This document shows, in pieces, positions 10,365-21,660 of a stretch of 64,000 bases of DNA. Numbering within the stretch: the first letter of the stretch is position 1; every line of letters begins with the position of its first letter. The notes under the pieces were generated by a model that saw nothing but the letters and a program-made list of their open reading frames with translations, was not told where the DNA came from and did no database searches. Origin of the DNA: Craterostigma plantagineum. Taxonomy: Eukaryota > Streptophyta > Magnoliopsida > Lamiales > Linderniaceae. Location of the stretch: NCBI GenBank assembly GCA_027422505.1, contig JAPQWV010000001.1, forward strand, positions 1,674,001 through 1,738,000, written 5' to 3'. Made by a program: the position numbers and the translations under genes.

Positions 10365-10949
10365 CTATTTTCTGAGAAGGTGATACCCCACTTCGTAAGA
10401 AACAAATGCATCGATGCAGGCATACTCGATTTGAGCGAAGTTAAGATATCTGTTCTCCCAATTGCTCATAGTCACGTGCTTGGGTTTCCTCATCACCATG
10501 CCACAAAGTACCTGGGCCAGTTCTTTTAATCCTGGCCCACGGAAATGTCCGGCCGGCAACAGTGCTTTTGCGACAGCCGCCACGTCGACGAAATTCCCAC
10601 AATTAAGTAATCCGTTGTCGCGGATGAGCTTCGCCATGTCTTCCCCGACTGCAACGCCGACGAATGTGTTGTTTGGGTTCAACATGAAATCCCTGAGCGC
10701 TTGACTGATTTTGTCGAGGTAAGCGAGCTGTATAATGATACATCTACAGCCGATGCACAACTGTAGAGTGGCTGCTTTGTTAACGACTCCGCGAGTCCAA
10801 ACCGGTCTGCACTCGACGTCGAGTCCAACCAGCGTCGGGACAGAGCCGTCAACTTCCCGTAGCCATTCCGTTACAACGGCCGACTCGTTGGTGACGGTTG
10901 TTACAATGATCTTGTCACTGAAATGCACATTAACTATACTCGTACTCAT
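10365..10949 (-). CDS. WRN-type DEDDy 3'-5' exonuclease (copy 1)
   Basis: A single-exon, 194-residue protein with the complete DEDDy nuclease set: LVGLDVECRP (Asp44, Glu46, ExoI), FVGVAVGEDMAKL with Asp104 (ExoII) and YACIDAF (Tyr176, Asp180, ExoIII). The size and the lack of helicase or HRDC domains match the stand-alone plant Werner-syndrome-like exonucleases (WEX). These remove nucleotides from 3' ends of DNA; one member acts in RNA silencing in Arabidopsis. The frame is open with no lesion and identical in the second copy, which suggests constraint or youth. It lies inside the Helitron on the same strand as Rep. It may be captured host cargo; plant WEX genes usually have introns, so a retro-copied origin is possible. 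Whether it serves transposition is unknown. Confidence 0.8.
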   Translation of the reverse strand: MSTSIVNVHFSDKIIVTTVTNESAVVTEWLREVDGSVPTLVGLDVECRPVWTRGVVNKAATLQLCIGCRCIIIQLAYLDKISQALRDFMLNPNNTFVGVAVGEDMAKLIRDNGLLNCGNFVDVAAVAKALLPAGHFRGPGLKELAQVLCGMVMRKPKHVTMSNWENRYLNFAQIEYACIDAFVSYEVGYHLLRK

Positions 10950-12317
10950 TGTTTATATCTGATAATACCGATTCCCCACGTAGCTCCTTTTTTTATATTC
11001 GGCACTTTTGTTTGCCTTGCTTGTAAAGTTGACATATTTATAGGCAAAATCGAGGGAAACGAAGAGATATCATTTGTAGGTGACCCTTGTTGTCCATCTA
11101 TTAATGAGATATGGAGGCGCACATTTTGGTCGCGACTTTTCAGATGCAGTCGTTGGTCGATATGAGTACATGTACACCTATGTTATGGGTTGGATGAGTA
11201 AGAATTGACACAGCCGTATCGTTTAATGCTACATAAATGTCCATCAACAATTAATTTTTTTACGCAAATTAAACCGCAATATGTTAATATGACTTTCAAT
11301 CCATCTACAATGTTAGTCAGCAAATTATGCGTACTGTTCTCAAAGGAGTACGAAGAGTCACAACCGACTTTTGCTATGCATTGATTAATATGTCGTGGAC
11401 ACATGAACCTTGGATGCGACCATCCGAATTCAGCTTTCAGTGGGTACCGTTACATGCATACTCATAGCTACGTAAACAGCTTACATCTTCATAGCTTAAA
11501 TTAAAATATGCAATCAATGTTATTCAGTGTATTTTATACTCATTGCGCCACTCAGTTCCGCGATTTTGACGGGCATAATGATAAACGGTGCTGCATACAT
11601 ACCCCTAGGCAAACATATGAAACGCGGAGCGTGTATAATAATAACATCTTCTATTATAATGAAAACAAACAATTAATAGGGATAATGGTAATATGGGAGG
11701 CGCACGTAGCAGAGCACTACACATATCACTCCGGACACAAAGGGCCGTTGTCGACTAAATATAGTCACAAAATTATTTAACAAAAAATCAAAGCATTAAT
11801 CATCAGAAAATAGTTGTATCTCAAAAACCTTACATGGAAGGAGAGACTGCGCGAGGATTTTGGAAACGACCGCGGAATTATCAAAATATTACTAATTACG
11901 TGGGAATTATGAACTCCGCAAATGGAGCGGGGACACTGCACATGGACGGAATAAGACTGCGGAAGACTGCACATAATAGTTTCATTAAAATTGAATTATA
12001 TTCCCAAGATTTATTCATAATCAGATCGCGGGCAACCATAGTGTTAATTTTACGGTACTTGTGCTCATTTTTATTCCGGTTACACAACCTAATGCAAATA
12101 AGCACATATGTAAATTGTTTATACAGGTGGAAAGTGCATGTATGAATATTTTTTTTGGAGCCTGCTAAAGCGTTCGGGTTCGAAGGAAGACTACGCCATA
12201 CGTTTAGATAGCACTTGTAACGAACTGGTTTGTTAGCCTCTGGACGGCTGCACTGTTGCACGCGTAATATTTGGTACTATGCAAAAACATTTGTTAAACG
12301 GATCAACTTACTAAAAA
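10950..12317. other. Helitron interior without recognisable gene
   Basis: No coding region is supported. Several short open frames exist on both strands (for example 11508-11780 plus and 11896-12261 minus) but none has a recognisable domain or splice structure. The second copy of the region leaves the window at the base equivalent to 12041. Confidence 0.5.
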
Positions 12318-13762
12318 TTACCATTTGTTCAACAGAACAGAAACAGTGAGATAACGTCTATATTGTTCTATGTCTTCTGCAGTAATTTGCCTTATGTCAT
12401 CCCCTGGAAACATCAGTGACATGGCCGATCTGAGCATGTACACCCCACACTCACCACCACTGTTAAATGCACAACGTCATATTGTGAGAACCTACGACAC
12501 AATGTCCAACAAAACCAATATCCAAGTAATCGCAATACCTTTTCGGCTGTATGGGGAATTCAACATCTCTCAAGATTGTAAGCTCGAACATTGAGTCTGC
12601 CATGCCCAGATCCATAAGTATGTATGGAATTGTAAGCTGTGTGTTCCTAAAGGACCGGGCGAAGAATCGCATGTCCCTGTCCACAGAAGGGTCAGAGTCA
12701 TGGATGATTAGAGAACGCCTCTTCAAATCAACGATACACATAACCCAATGACATTTGTTGACATTTACTGGGACAACGATAAGGTCCGCCTGTTTCCACG
12801 GGAGAGATGGCCAGTTCTCTACCATACCCAGCGCATAAGGTCTAAGATGCGTCAAGTCTATTTGTCCATCAGCTCGATATTCCGTGGAGGCGATTTGATT
12901 AAACGTTGTGCTCATGAATGCGACACGGGAGGATGACAGTCGTCGCCCCTGTTTCTCGATAAATCCTCGGAGACACTCGTCAATGTGCTGCCACAAACAA
13001 TCATATTAATCATCCGTCAACATGCAGGTCTGACCGATATAGACATATTTAGTTACCGAATCGCGAAGCCACGTGCCCTTTGTCAGTAGTTCCTCGAAGA
13101 ATTTTCTATTTCTTTGTTCATCCAAGATGGTTCTGATACAGTCATTCTCTCCCATTTGCACAATAATTCTCGATACACGCGGTAGCATTTTCAAAGTATT
13201 CTTCAACTCGCAGTCCAGGACTCCGTCGGAAGATTGTAGTTTTTCGGGTACATCAGTCGCCTTAGGAGCACTCTTGTTTGGACCTGTACGTCGTTTCTGC
13301 GATTCAACACCCGAGGGGTCTACTGAAACAGAGGGCTGTTTGCGTTTTGAGACATGCCCGGTTCCAATATTGGTGTCGAACGCAGCACGACCGACATCTG
13401 GTTGGACATATGGATTCGAAACAACATATTGCACGATCGTAATACCCCACAACGCTAAAAAAGAAAAGGCTGGACTGAGGAAATTTGAAAGACAGGAAAA
13501 TTATTCTCACCGAGTTTCTTCTCAATTACAGACAGTCGTTCATTTATTTGAATATAATGTCCGCTGATACTATTTGTTAAGGCGTTCAGTACATCCATCT
13601 GCACATTAAAACGCGTATGCAGTTCGTTGATTCGCTGAATGGAGCGTTCCGCGCACCCATCGATCCGGACTTCTATTTGTTCTACTAAATGTTCGACTGA
13701 AGCCCGGACCTCAGCTACGGCATCGTTCAAACAACTTTGCACTTCACCCAACATTTGTTGTC
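12318..13762 (-). CDS. Ulp1-like (C48) cysteine peptidase gene B, with coiled coil
   Basis: Minus-strand exons I can place: 13511-13762 (coiled coil, QINERLSVIEKKLG at its end), 13057-13454 (basic, KRKQ and KRRTG stretches), 12539-12987 and 12318-12459. The third exon starts HIDECLRGFIEKQ and carries the catalytic His in HWVMCIVDL and Asp in IIHDSD. The Gln (PIQPK) lies just before the intron 12460-12538. The last exon supplies GGECGVYM with the nucleophile Cys, then ends RYLTVSVLLNKW. The His-Asp-Gln-Cys set of SUMO/C48 peptidases is therefore complete once the intron is removed. No DUF1985 domain or clear start lies upstream, so the 5' end may be missing. It is a paralogue of the gene at 23111-27014. 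Plant transposon-encoded Ulp1 proteins are well known from MULEs; in a Helitron they are unusual. Confidence 0.75.
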
Positions 13763-15018
13763 CTGCAAAATATACGCACGACTGGAAACGTTTCGATGTA
13801 AAAATAAAACTTGCGGTAAACTAACGCGGGAAGTTCCTATAAATAGCAAGATATAGCTAACAAATGTCGAGATACGTACCGTTTGGCATTCCGCGATTGA
13901 TGTATGGTTTTATGCACGTAATGTCAATTTGTTTAAGAAGTAAACAACCAAACGTTTCGGCTGGATAGCGGCACGCCTATTGAGGAGTACTGAGACCAAT
14001 TCCGATAAGGTGCGGAAAAACAAACTTAATGGAGCGACCATTAATGGATTCGCGTTAATGATTCCAGCCGTCAGTTAATGCAAACCCATGCGCATTAGGA
14101 GATACAATGCACAATAATTCGTTAAAGGCCAATACATCCAACTCATACGGAATGTGAAATTAGTCATACATGTATTCACTACAATAACTTAATTAGATTT
14201 AATATTGTGGACACCATTAAATTGCATATTATAGGCGCCGTAATACAGCTTGCATATTTTCATTGTAAAATGAGACGGTAATTTATGAATTTTCTTTTAT
14301 TAGATTTGAATAATCTTGTCATCACGGGTCGTTTCTAGAAAATGTGGCACGATTTAGTTAGATGTATTATTATATGGAGCAACACGTATTTTCCGCGTAC
14401 AATTGTCAACGTTTCTATTTCTTACAATGTGGAACAAATTGATTATTAAATATGGCGGAGACCATTGTTGACTGGCTACTGTACCCTTATTAGAAAAGTA
14501 AAATAAATGGATGCTATTTTAATTTCTCCACCCACCCATCCACTCTCTATGCTTCAATTAAGTTATTCCTGAATTGAATCATATAGTTTTTTTCTTAGAT
14601 AACCTTAGTGGCAATCGAGCTAATCCTCGTAATCCATGCAACCTGTGATTGAATTCACATAAATATCAATCGTCTATTTAATGAGTCAAACATCATTCCT
14701 ACATACAAATAGTTGCATCGCATGGCAAGGCAGATCCACGGTATCACGATAACATAAAAACTCACATGATTATTATTTCGGTATGAGAATCTGTTTACAC
14801 GATGGATTTTAATGGTAATCGACCAATCAGATGCACGACTGATTGGGCAGGATCCAATCTTCCAATAACGTTTGCTGCTGTATTACAGTTTCGTTAAAAT
14901 TCAACGGTATAACAATTTTCGTGGTAAATTCTATGCAAACGCTGCTCTCTTAGATTATCCCAGAGGCTAATTCACAAGTTTGTAAAACGGATTTCACATG
15001 ACAATAAACTTCAATATT
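13763..15018. other. A/T-rich spacer between Ulp1 gene B and Rep-helicase
   Basis: No gene seen. The sequence is A/T-rich with no long frame on either strand. It contains the presumed 3' untranslated region and polyadenylation zone of the Rep-helicase (just below 15019) and the upstream region of Ulp1 gene B. Confidence 0.5.
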
Positions 15019-18000
15019 CTAAATATTGTTGAATACTTCATGGAAAACTACATTTACAGTTTCATCATCGGACGAACCATCTTCTTTGACACTAATTATC
15101 TTGATTCCAGTCGATGATGTTACCCTAGACAATGCAACGTATAACTGACCATGCGTGAAAACCGGCTTTGGGAGATAAACACCAACCCTTTTAAGACTTT
15201 GACCTTGGCTCTTATTGATCGTCATTGCATAGCAAACCTTCACGGGGAACTGTCGTCGACGCAGCTTGAATGGCCACGTTGTGTCCGATGGGGAAAGAAT
15301 TATCCTTGGTATGAGGACCTTTGCGCCAACATGCGTGCCCGTCAGAACTTCTGCTTCTACGACGTTCTTCCCAAGTCGTGATACAATGAGCCTTGTTCCA
15401 TTGCATAAACCTTCTTTCTGATTTATATTACGCAACAACATTATGGGTATGTCCGTTTTCAGTCGTAGACTGTGGTTTGGAATACCAGGAAATTCAAGCA
15501 TGTTCAGGAACTCCACTGGATATAATGTACTTGAGTTCATTTCCAATTCTGATTCCAACTGCACACTGTCTGAACTTAGGTATTCAGTTTCATGTCCTGG
15601 CACTACCGTCAACATAAAGTCATTTATCTCGTCAACTGTCTGATTTCGAGGAGTGAGTATTGCCCTTTCTCTGATATACTCATGTCCTGACATGCATTCT
15701 TCAAAGTCAGAATATACATAGTTTGATATATCGCGCACATTATCTCCCTGAGAACTGATGTACATATCCTTTGGTATCTTTACTGTTTCCATGGCAGACT
15801 CATGAGGATTTCCATCTCCAACTCGCAAAATCCAGTTTGAAAACTCGATTTCGGAGGCATGAAGCCTCATATTCTGCGTCAGGCTGTAGACTCGACAGTC
15901 ATCCCACAAGTATGAACGGTTGATTGCCGACTCAACAGTATCTTGTCTGCTGCCCTTTGGTATTACGGGGAGAATCTGTCTGAAATCTCCGCCCAATAAG
16001 ACCGTCTTTCCTCCAAAGGGCTTGTTATCCGCCATCGCATCCGACTTAGACAATAAATCTCTCATTGTTCTGTCCAAAGCTTCAAAGGCAAATCGGTTAG
16101 TCATAGGAGCCTCATCCCATATTATCAAACTCGTTTGCATAATTAGCTCGGCTAGCATCGTTCCATGCTTTATATCACACATAGAATTTTCCTGAATATT
16201 TATAGGAATTTTAAACCTCGAATGAGCCGTTCTGCCACCAGGCAGTAGCAGCGCCGCTATACCAGAGGATGCCACGGGTAGGACTATGAGAGATTCGGAT
16301 CGCAATTTTGAGATTATAGTTCTGTATACGTGAGTTTTGCCGGTGCCTCCAGGACCGTAGAGAAAGAACATATGACCTAAGTTGTTGTGGACTGATGCAA
16401 TAACATCGTCAAACACTTGTCGCTGATTCTGATTCAACGTCTCAATCAGACGTTGAGATTCAACTTCACTCTCCTCGACACTGTAGCATCTTTCTTCCAT
16501 CAACATTCTATTATTAAGTTCTTTCAGCATGTTTTTAGGCGGCAACGGCATCGGTGGGAAATCTGACAGGGTCTTCGAGCTCTGCATCAAAAGCTTTTCG
16601 ATTTCTGCAAGCGTGTAATTCTTTATCTGTTCGTCGTTGAGATGTAAATCCGGGAACCCAAACAGTCTCTTCTGCCTCAGAACTATATCTTCAGAGAGGA
16701 ATTTCCAGAAACTGTTCCACAAGTTCAATGGATTGCTGACCTCACAAAAAATCAAAAGCGTCACAAAGAGTTGACGAAGCTGTTTGGGAGACGCCCAATG
16801 AGTTGATTCGTTAATAGCTTCATACCACTCGGAGTCTCCATCCAATAATCCCATTCGATTGCAAGCTTCTTTGAACGTTGGGCATATTTCTCCGCCAACC
16901 GTCCGTATGTCTTCGTAAGACGTAGGGCCCTTAACGATCGTCAGCAACATTCTCATATAATATAAATCACCTGCTGTTGGATGTATATTCACTATCCTAC
17001 CAATAACAAACCCCCTCTTACGCGGAGTCCAGGCCTTTCTAGAAGAATCCCAGACAAATTTTGAAGGAAACTGAATGTAAGTCAACTGCCTTGCCTCTTC
17101 GCTACACTTGTTAGACTCCATCCATTCAGTGAACATAGACTTCCGTAAACCCTCCCTCGACATTATATTTCTGAGGTCAACAGTATCGTCGTACACCAGA
17201 CTTTGCTGCCCTTCTAAGTGCAGTGGTAATCGTTGCACGGCTGGTTTTCTGTAGTGGACGTCGAATGAAAAAATCCTCCACATTGCCTCACAAGCAGATA
17301 AATATCTGCAGTCTAGATACCTTCTTATTTCGTCGTCGTTCGTTGCAGCCATCCCACCAGAACGTGGGGTCGAAGATACTTTATCTTCGATTATCATCGT
17401 TGCCTTGTCGACACCCTTCGTGATATATTTAAATAGGTATTTTATTGCCCTTGTCGTGTTGCACCACTCCACATTTATATGCGCCTGATATTTCTTCAGC
17501 ATCTGTAAATTATGAGGGACTACAAATCTGTTATCCATCACGATATTTTTTTTGATAATGTATCTTTCATCTTTTCGTCTGCGGTAACGAACGTGGCCGG
17601 ATTCGTCCACAGTAGTGATCTCGTTGAACTGCCTTGGAAATTTCTTCACACACCTGTTATTTTCCATGCACGGCGAACTCGATCCATCAAACCCACAAGG
17701 TCCATGCATCATAAACTGCTCGACCAATTTATACCCTTCTTCGTCACGTTCTCTGTCAGGAATTTCCGCACAAATAACTTCATCAACCTGGCCTGGCGTC
17801 GGCTCAGCAGAACTTCCACTTAGCCATACCAAGATGTGTGCATGTGGCAAACCACGCTTCTGAAACTCGATTGTATATAAGACTGCAAGAGAAACAAAAA
17901 CATGAGCTCGAGGATATGGAAACACATCACAAATAAATTCCACAAACATACCTGCTCTACAACTGTCAAAGAAAATACCACGTCGAAGGTCTGCTATGAG

Positions 18001-19503
18001 CTGTTCTAATTTCACCTTGAACAATCTGCACTGCAGGTCTGGCCTGTCATTTGAAATGTCGTTTCCATACATTCTAAGGTGGCCACCAATTTCTTCCCAG
18101 TTCGGATTCGCTGTAATGGTTATGAATAGTTGTGGGTTGCCATACCACCTACAAACTGCAAGTGCATCGTGATAATTTTCAACCATATACCTCGGAGATC
18201 CTGTAAATGATGACGGGAGTACAATTTTTTTGCCAAGAGACTTGGCATTTGTCTCTCCCCTAGATACTGCATCGCAAATGTTATTATAAATATCTGCTCT
18301 AAGCGTTTTCTGGTTGCTTCTAATCCAACGCAACCGTTCTTGCTCTATGGCCGTATATGCGTCCACAACATACTGATGAAACAGTCTGCCGCCTCTTATG
18401 ATACCTTTTCCTTCAGACAACCTCGTCTGTAACTGATATGCGTAAAATTCTCGCATCGTTATGAATTTCCTCTTCAACTTACAATTTTCCGTGTCATTGT
18501 AAGGTATCTGGTCGTGGAAACCAGACTCTCCGAATGGAAATAAGATTGGATATTGCATGGACATGAAAGACGGATGCAACTCACTTATTCTCTGGAGTTG
18601 ACCTGTTTTCATCTGGACAATTATATCCCTCTGGCCATCCGTCATGGAAAAGTCACCAACTATCAGCCCGGCAATTTCGTTTGTGGCAGGTAAGTCATAC
18701 TGTTTGTCACGACGGTTGCGACCCACCAACCTTATCGAAAATTCCTCTGTTAGGCCTGCTTCGTACCTGTCTCGAGCCATCCTAAAAACTTTCGCAAGTT
18801 CATTGTTTCTATCCATAATTTTTATGAGCTCTGCAACTACGGATGCATCAAGACTTCCCGAACCATCCCTTGACATCGTACTAATTCTGTTACTAACTTC
18901 ATTGGCAGTATCATAGATATACAGCTGAGCAAATTTGGGGCGATCGCCATCCGCCGGAAGCAGTGATCCAATATTATGGTAATTCTGACCGTGAATTCTG
19001 TAAACATAAGCACCCGTTCGCTGCTTCACCGAGGTGTCAACTTTTGCACCCATCGACGTAAAGGCAAGTATAGAGTTGTAAATTCTGATATTTTGTCGGA
19101 AAGACTGCTCGGAAAACATATTCAATAGATACTGCGGCGCATGCCTCAAGGGTGGCAATTTAATCCTGCCCTGACCGCAGCAGATAGAAAAGCCACAATT
19201 CCCAGTCCGTACTTTGGTATTGGTTGATTCTGCCTTCCATACTATTGCGTCGCAGAAACAACAGTGAACCGATTCTTCTTTATGATACTCTTGTGGAACA
19301 AACGATGTTACACATTTCTTATTGATGCGCCCTGTAACGGACGACAGCATAGGAAACCTCAGTTCGGGGAATAAAACATGGGATATACTAATATAGATAA
19401 GTCCGCAATGAACAGAGACCATACCCCGTGGGCTGGAAACTTGGTTGCTATACACTGATGCGCCGTTGTTTCCGAGTCTGGTGCAGCCTATTTGTAACAA
19501 CAT
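15019..19503 (-). CDS. Helitron Rep-helicase (RepHel), intact
   Basis: The transposase of the element: a single-exon 1494-residue protein that nicks and joins ssDNA and unwinds it for rolling-circle transposition. Residues 80-200 hold Cys pairs (CCFCDAIVW, FSICCGQG) of the N-terminal zinc-binding region. The Helitron_like_N Rep domain follows: ITITANPNWEEI, then the HUH motif in GLPHAHIL (His554, His556), and the two tyrosines of KYLFKYITKG (Tyr689, Tyr693). The C-terminal third is a PIF1-type helicase: Walker A GPGGTGKT at 1050-1057, LIIWDEAPM, GGDFRQILPVIP, and TINKSQGQSLKRVG with YVALSRVTS at the end. Length and order match autonomous plant RepHel proteins. There is no frameshift or stop, so the element could be recently active. 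The first Met may not be the used start, since conserved similarity begins later. Confidence 0.96.
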   Translation of the reverse strand: MLLQIGCTRLGNNGASVYSNQVSSPRGMVSVHCGLIYISISHVLFPELRFPMLSSVTGRINKKCVTSFVPQEYHKEESVHCCFCDAIVWKAESTNTKVRTGNCGFSICCGQGRIKLPPLRHAPQYLLNMFSEQSFRQNIRIYNSILAFTSMGAKVDTSVKQRTGAYVYRIHGQNYHNIGSLLPADGDRPKFAQLYIYDTANEVSNRISTMSRDGSGSLDASVVAELIKIMDRNNELAKVFRMARDRYEAGLTEEFSIRLVGRNRRDKQYDLPATNEIAGLIVGDFSMTDGQRDIIVQMKTGQLQRISELHPSFMSMQYPILFPFGESGFHDQIPYNDTENCKLKRKFITMREFYAYQLQTRLSEGKGIIRGGRLFHQYVVDAYTAIEQERLRWIRSNQKTLRADIYNNICDAVSRGETNAKSLGKKIVLPSSFTGSPRYMVENYHDALAVCRWYGNPQLFITITANPNWEEIGGHLRMYGNDISNDRPDLQCRLFKVKLEQLIADLRRGIFFDSCRAGMFVEFICDVFPYPRAHVFVSLAVLYTIEFQKRGLPHAHILVWLSGSSAEPTPGQVDEVICAEIPDRERDEEGYKLVEQFMMHGPCGFDGSSSPCMENNRCVKKFPRQFNEITTVDESGHVRYRRRKDERYIIKKNIVMDNRFVVPHNLQMLKKYQAHINVEWCNTTRAIKYLFKYITKGVDKATMIIEDKVSSTPRSGGMAATNDDEIRRYLDCRYLSACEAMWRIFSFDVHYRKPAVQRLPLHLEGQQSLVYDDTVDLRNIMSREGLRKSMFTEWMESNKCSEEARQLTYIQFPSKFVWDSSRKAWTPRKRGFVIGRIVNIHPTAGDLYYMRMLLTIVKGPTSYEDIRTVGGEICPTFKEACNRMGLLDGDSEWYEAINESTHWASPKQLRQLFVTLLIFCEVSNPLNLWNSFWKFLSEDIVLRQKRLFGFPDLHLNDEQIKNYTLAEIEKLLMQSSKTLSDFPPMPLPPKNMLKELNNRMLMEERCYSVEESEVESQRLIETLNQNQRQVFDDVIASVHNNLGHMFFLYGPGGTGKTHVYRTIISKLRSESLIVLPVASSGIAALLLPGGRTAHSRFKIPINIQENSMCDIKHGTMLAELIMQTSLIIWDEAPMTNRFAFEALDRTMRDLLSKSDAMADNKPFGGKTVLLGGDFRQILPVIPKGSRQDTVESAINRSYLWDDCRVYSLTQNMRLHASEIEFSNWILRVGDGNPHESAMETVKIPKDMYISSQGDNVRDISNYVYSDFEECMSGHEYIRERAILTPRNQTVDEINDFMLTVVPGHETEYLSSDSVQLESELEMNSSTLYPVEFLNMLEFPGIPNHSLRLKTDIPIMLLRNINQKEGLCNGTRLIVSRLGKNVVEAEVLTGTHVGAKVLIPRIILSPSDTTWPFKLRRRQFPVKVCYAMTINKSQGQSLKRVGVYLPKPVFTHGQLYVALSRVTSSTGIKIISVKEDGSSDDETVNVVFHEVFNNI

Positions 19504-19708
19504 TACATTATCGGCATCACACGATAAAAAACATTAAGGTTAAATGGCAGTGCAACTACCCATAATCAACAGTACGAACCTCCATCACCCAAATTAAAAG
19601 CACTCTGCTGCACGCGCAAACGACGCTTATTCCTTAGTACTTCAATTCGATGTTTTCTTGCATACTTGCCCCTGGAGACGTTTTGTTGCATACCTGCCCC
19701 ATGGTCTG

Positions 19709-20068
19709 TTAATGAAATGAACACTGACTACATCGTAAAAAGAGGCACGAAATGATACTATTTGATACACACGAATATTTTTCTATATTCGTTCGTGATG
19801 GGTGAATTAAGAAAAGAAATTTACCAATCGTATCATTCACGTTTGATAACTTTGCGTCGATTGAAGCAAATCGACGTGTCAAAACAGACATTGTCTGTGC
19901 CAGATGACCAGTAAGAGCAATGTAACTCTCCTGCGACGTTTTGAATACCATTTCTTCACATCTTGTGCAGGAATTAATCTTATCATCCATACTCTCCACG
20001 ATGTGATCAAACGTAATACTCAGACCGTCGAGGTGCTCTTGCAAGACTGGTCGGAGAAATTGTGCCAT
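19709..20068 (-). pseudogene. Coiled-coil exon related to the Ulp1-gene linker
   Basis: A frame of about 95 useful residues beginning MAQFLRPVLQEHLDGL and ending SIDAKLSNVNDTIG, followed by a GT donor-like GTAAATTTC. It resembles the coiled-coil exons at 13511-13762 (ending NERLSVIEKKLG) and in the DUF1985-Ulp1 gene (ending NETIKKFGQ). No matching peptidase exon follows before the Rep-helicase gene. I read it as an orphan exon of a third, mostly lost, member of this gene family. It could also be a small functional gene. Confidence 0.45.
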
Positions 20069-20118
20069 AGCAACAATTTGTTACAGCACACAATATCACA
20101 AGTCCCGTGGAACTAACA

Positions 20119-20205
20119 CTATAGTCTGGGCATGGCAGACTCAATGTTCGAGCTTACAATCTTGAGGGATGGTGAATTCCCCATACAGCCAAAGAGGTAT
20201 TGCGA
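20119..20205 (+). pseudogene. Inverted 85-bp fragment of Ulp1 gene B
   Basis: The plus strand here reads LGMADSMFELTILRDGEFPI and on to YCD, nearly the same as the minus-strand frame of Ulp1 gene B at about 12530-12615, with few mismatches. It crosses the exon/intron border of gene B (12538/12539), so genomic DNA rather than spliced RNA was copied. It lies in opposite orientation to gene B, about 7.6 kb away. Confidence 0.8.
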
Positions 20206-20946
20206 TTAGTTGGATGTGGGTTATTTTCGTCACTGTTGAGGGTTAATTTAGTTAACATACTTAATCGCGACCGGAACCTAGGTAGAAATACAGCGAATAG
20301 TCTGTTTACATTACCGAAATAAATATTTAAGCGCAATACAATCATTCAGTGCCGCCATTAATTTCCTTCAATGCATAAACAATTCATGCGGTCTTACATA
20401 TATAGTGTTGACTAATTTTTTAGCGTGCACGACTCCTTAGTACCTCACGTAACTATTCCGCAATCGTACAGTAAATGCACCTCATATAAAATAAAAGCCA
20501 ATTTATTTTTCTAACTCGTACATTTACAGAAGTGTTTTAACTGTGTTTCTAAGTATGCGGAACTGACTTACTCCATCACGAATTTTAGTAACTCAGCCAG
20601 ATTGCATCCGCTTAACTAACCGCGAATATAGCATGTACCGCAACAGTCTTCTCATGTTATATAATGCATCGCGCATGACCGGTCAATATTGTCATTTGTA
20701 ATGAGAATATCTCAGATTTCTGCTTTACCCTACGCCAATAATCCGTCTAAATGAACTGTATACTTAGTTATTTTCGATGTGTTTCTAAGTTCTCACCGAC
20801 AATTAAATAACAGATTTAGACATACGACATGCCAAACAAACAGAACACATAATATAACAAAATGCTGTCCAAACACCTAAATAGACAGAGAGGAGACTAA
20901 CTACAGGCAAAAAACATAATTCAAGATCAATTTTCCTAAAGGCACA
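20206..20946. other. Helitron interior without recognisable gene
   Basis: I see nothing codable beyond short random frames. The sequence is A/T-rich. Confidence 0.45.
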
Positions 20947-21660
20947 TCAATTAACAGTCCGCTTTCCTTTGTACGTCCCTTTCACACTGGGAGGAGCACT
21001 GTTATCATTCTCATCATCCTGGGCGGGTTGGGGAGCGATGACAAATTGCTCTTTTCCGCCTGCTAGCGGGCCACCCACTATCACCCGCCGGGAACTAAGA
21101 AACATCTCCCTCATGTTTTCACACTGCGCGGCAAACATTATTAGATACAGAAGAATAAAAATAGTTCTTGTAGTCATTTAAGAGGACTGGAAAACTCGGA
21201 TAGAGATTACCACAGCGATCTGTCCTCTCAAGAACTGCAGTTTCTGGAGCAACTCAAACTTCTCTTCCATTAAGCTATCTATCTGCCAGAATTCAATGTT
21301 CTATGAAATTAGATTCTAAATTCATAAATAGTCGCAACAAACAACGTACCTTCTTCTGCGATTCGATGTACATCTTTTTGTAGCTTACGCCTCCACCACT
21401 TCCACCCAAGCCAACGGCCTCATCGGCCTTTGCCTTTCCTTCAGGGGGTGTACATTGAAGTCCGTCCTTTTCTTCGATGCCTTCATCACAGTTGTAATAA
21501 ACATCCTTTTCTCTATGACCATCGCCCTTGCTGCTTTCCAAGGGGTCAGCAACGAACCCCTTCTCCTGCTTGGAATTTGGCACCATACTCGGGGAATTTA
21601 GACGACTTGATCTTCGAAAATTTGGGTTTGAGCTTGTCCCGCCGCGATTCGAGGCTGAAC
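20947..21660 (-). CDS. Small coiled-coil protein gene of unknown function
   Basis: A gene with introns can be read on the minus strand. An exon from about 21655 to 21350 gives NFRRSSRLNSPSM, an acidic/Gly region, then SYKKMYIESQKK. An exon from 21282 gives IDSLMEEKFELLQKLQFLRG. After an intron, an exon down to 20947 starts CENMREMF and ends KGTYKGKRTVN. The joined coil ESQKK + IDSLMEEKFELLQKL is a heptad-like helix. I have no family name for it, but the RRSxRL motif followed by a short coil is a layout seen in unnamed proteins near plant transposon genes. The 5' end is uncertain (an acceptor-like AG lies just upstream of 21655). The alternative of two separate short ORFs is less likely. Confidence 0.45.

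Noticed and set aside
12520..12996. Ulp1 gene B as a dead gene lacking its catalytic Cys
   Set aside because: The uninterrupted frame indeed lacks Cys, but a GT/AG intron at 12460-12538 joins a last exon with GGECGVYM, completing the site.
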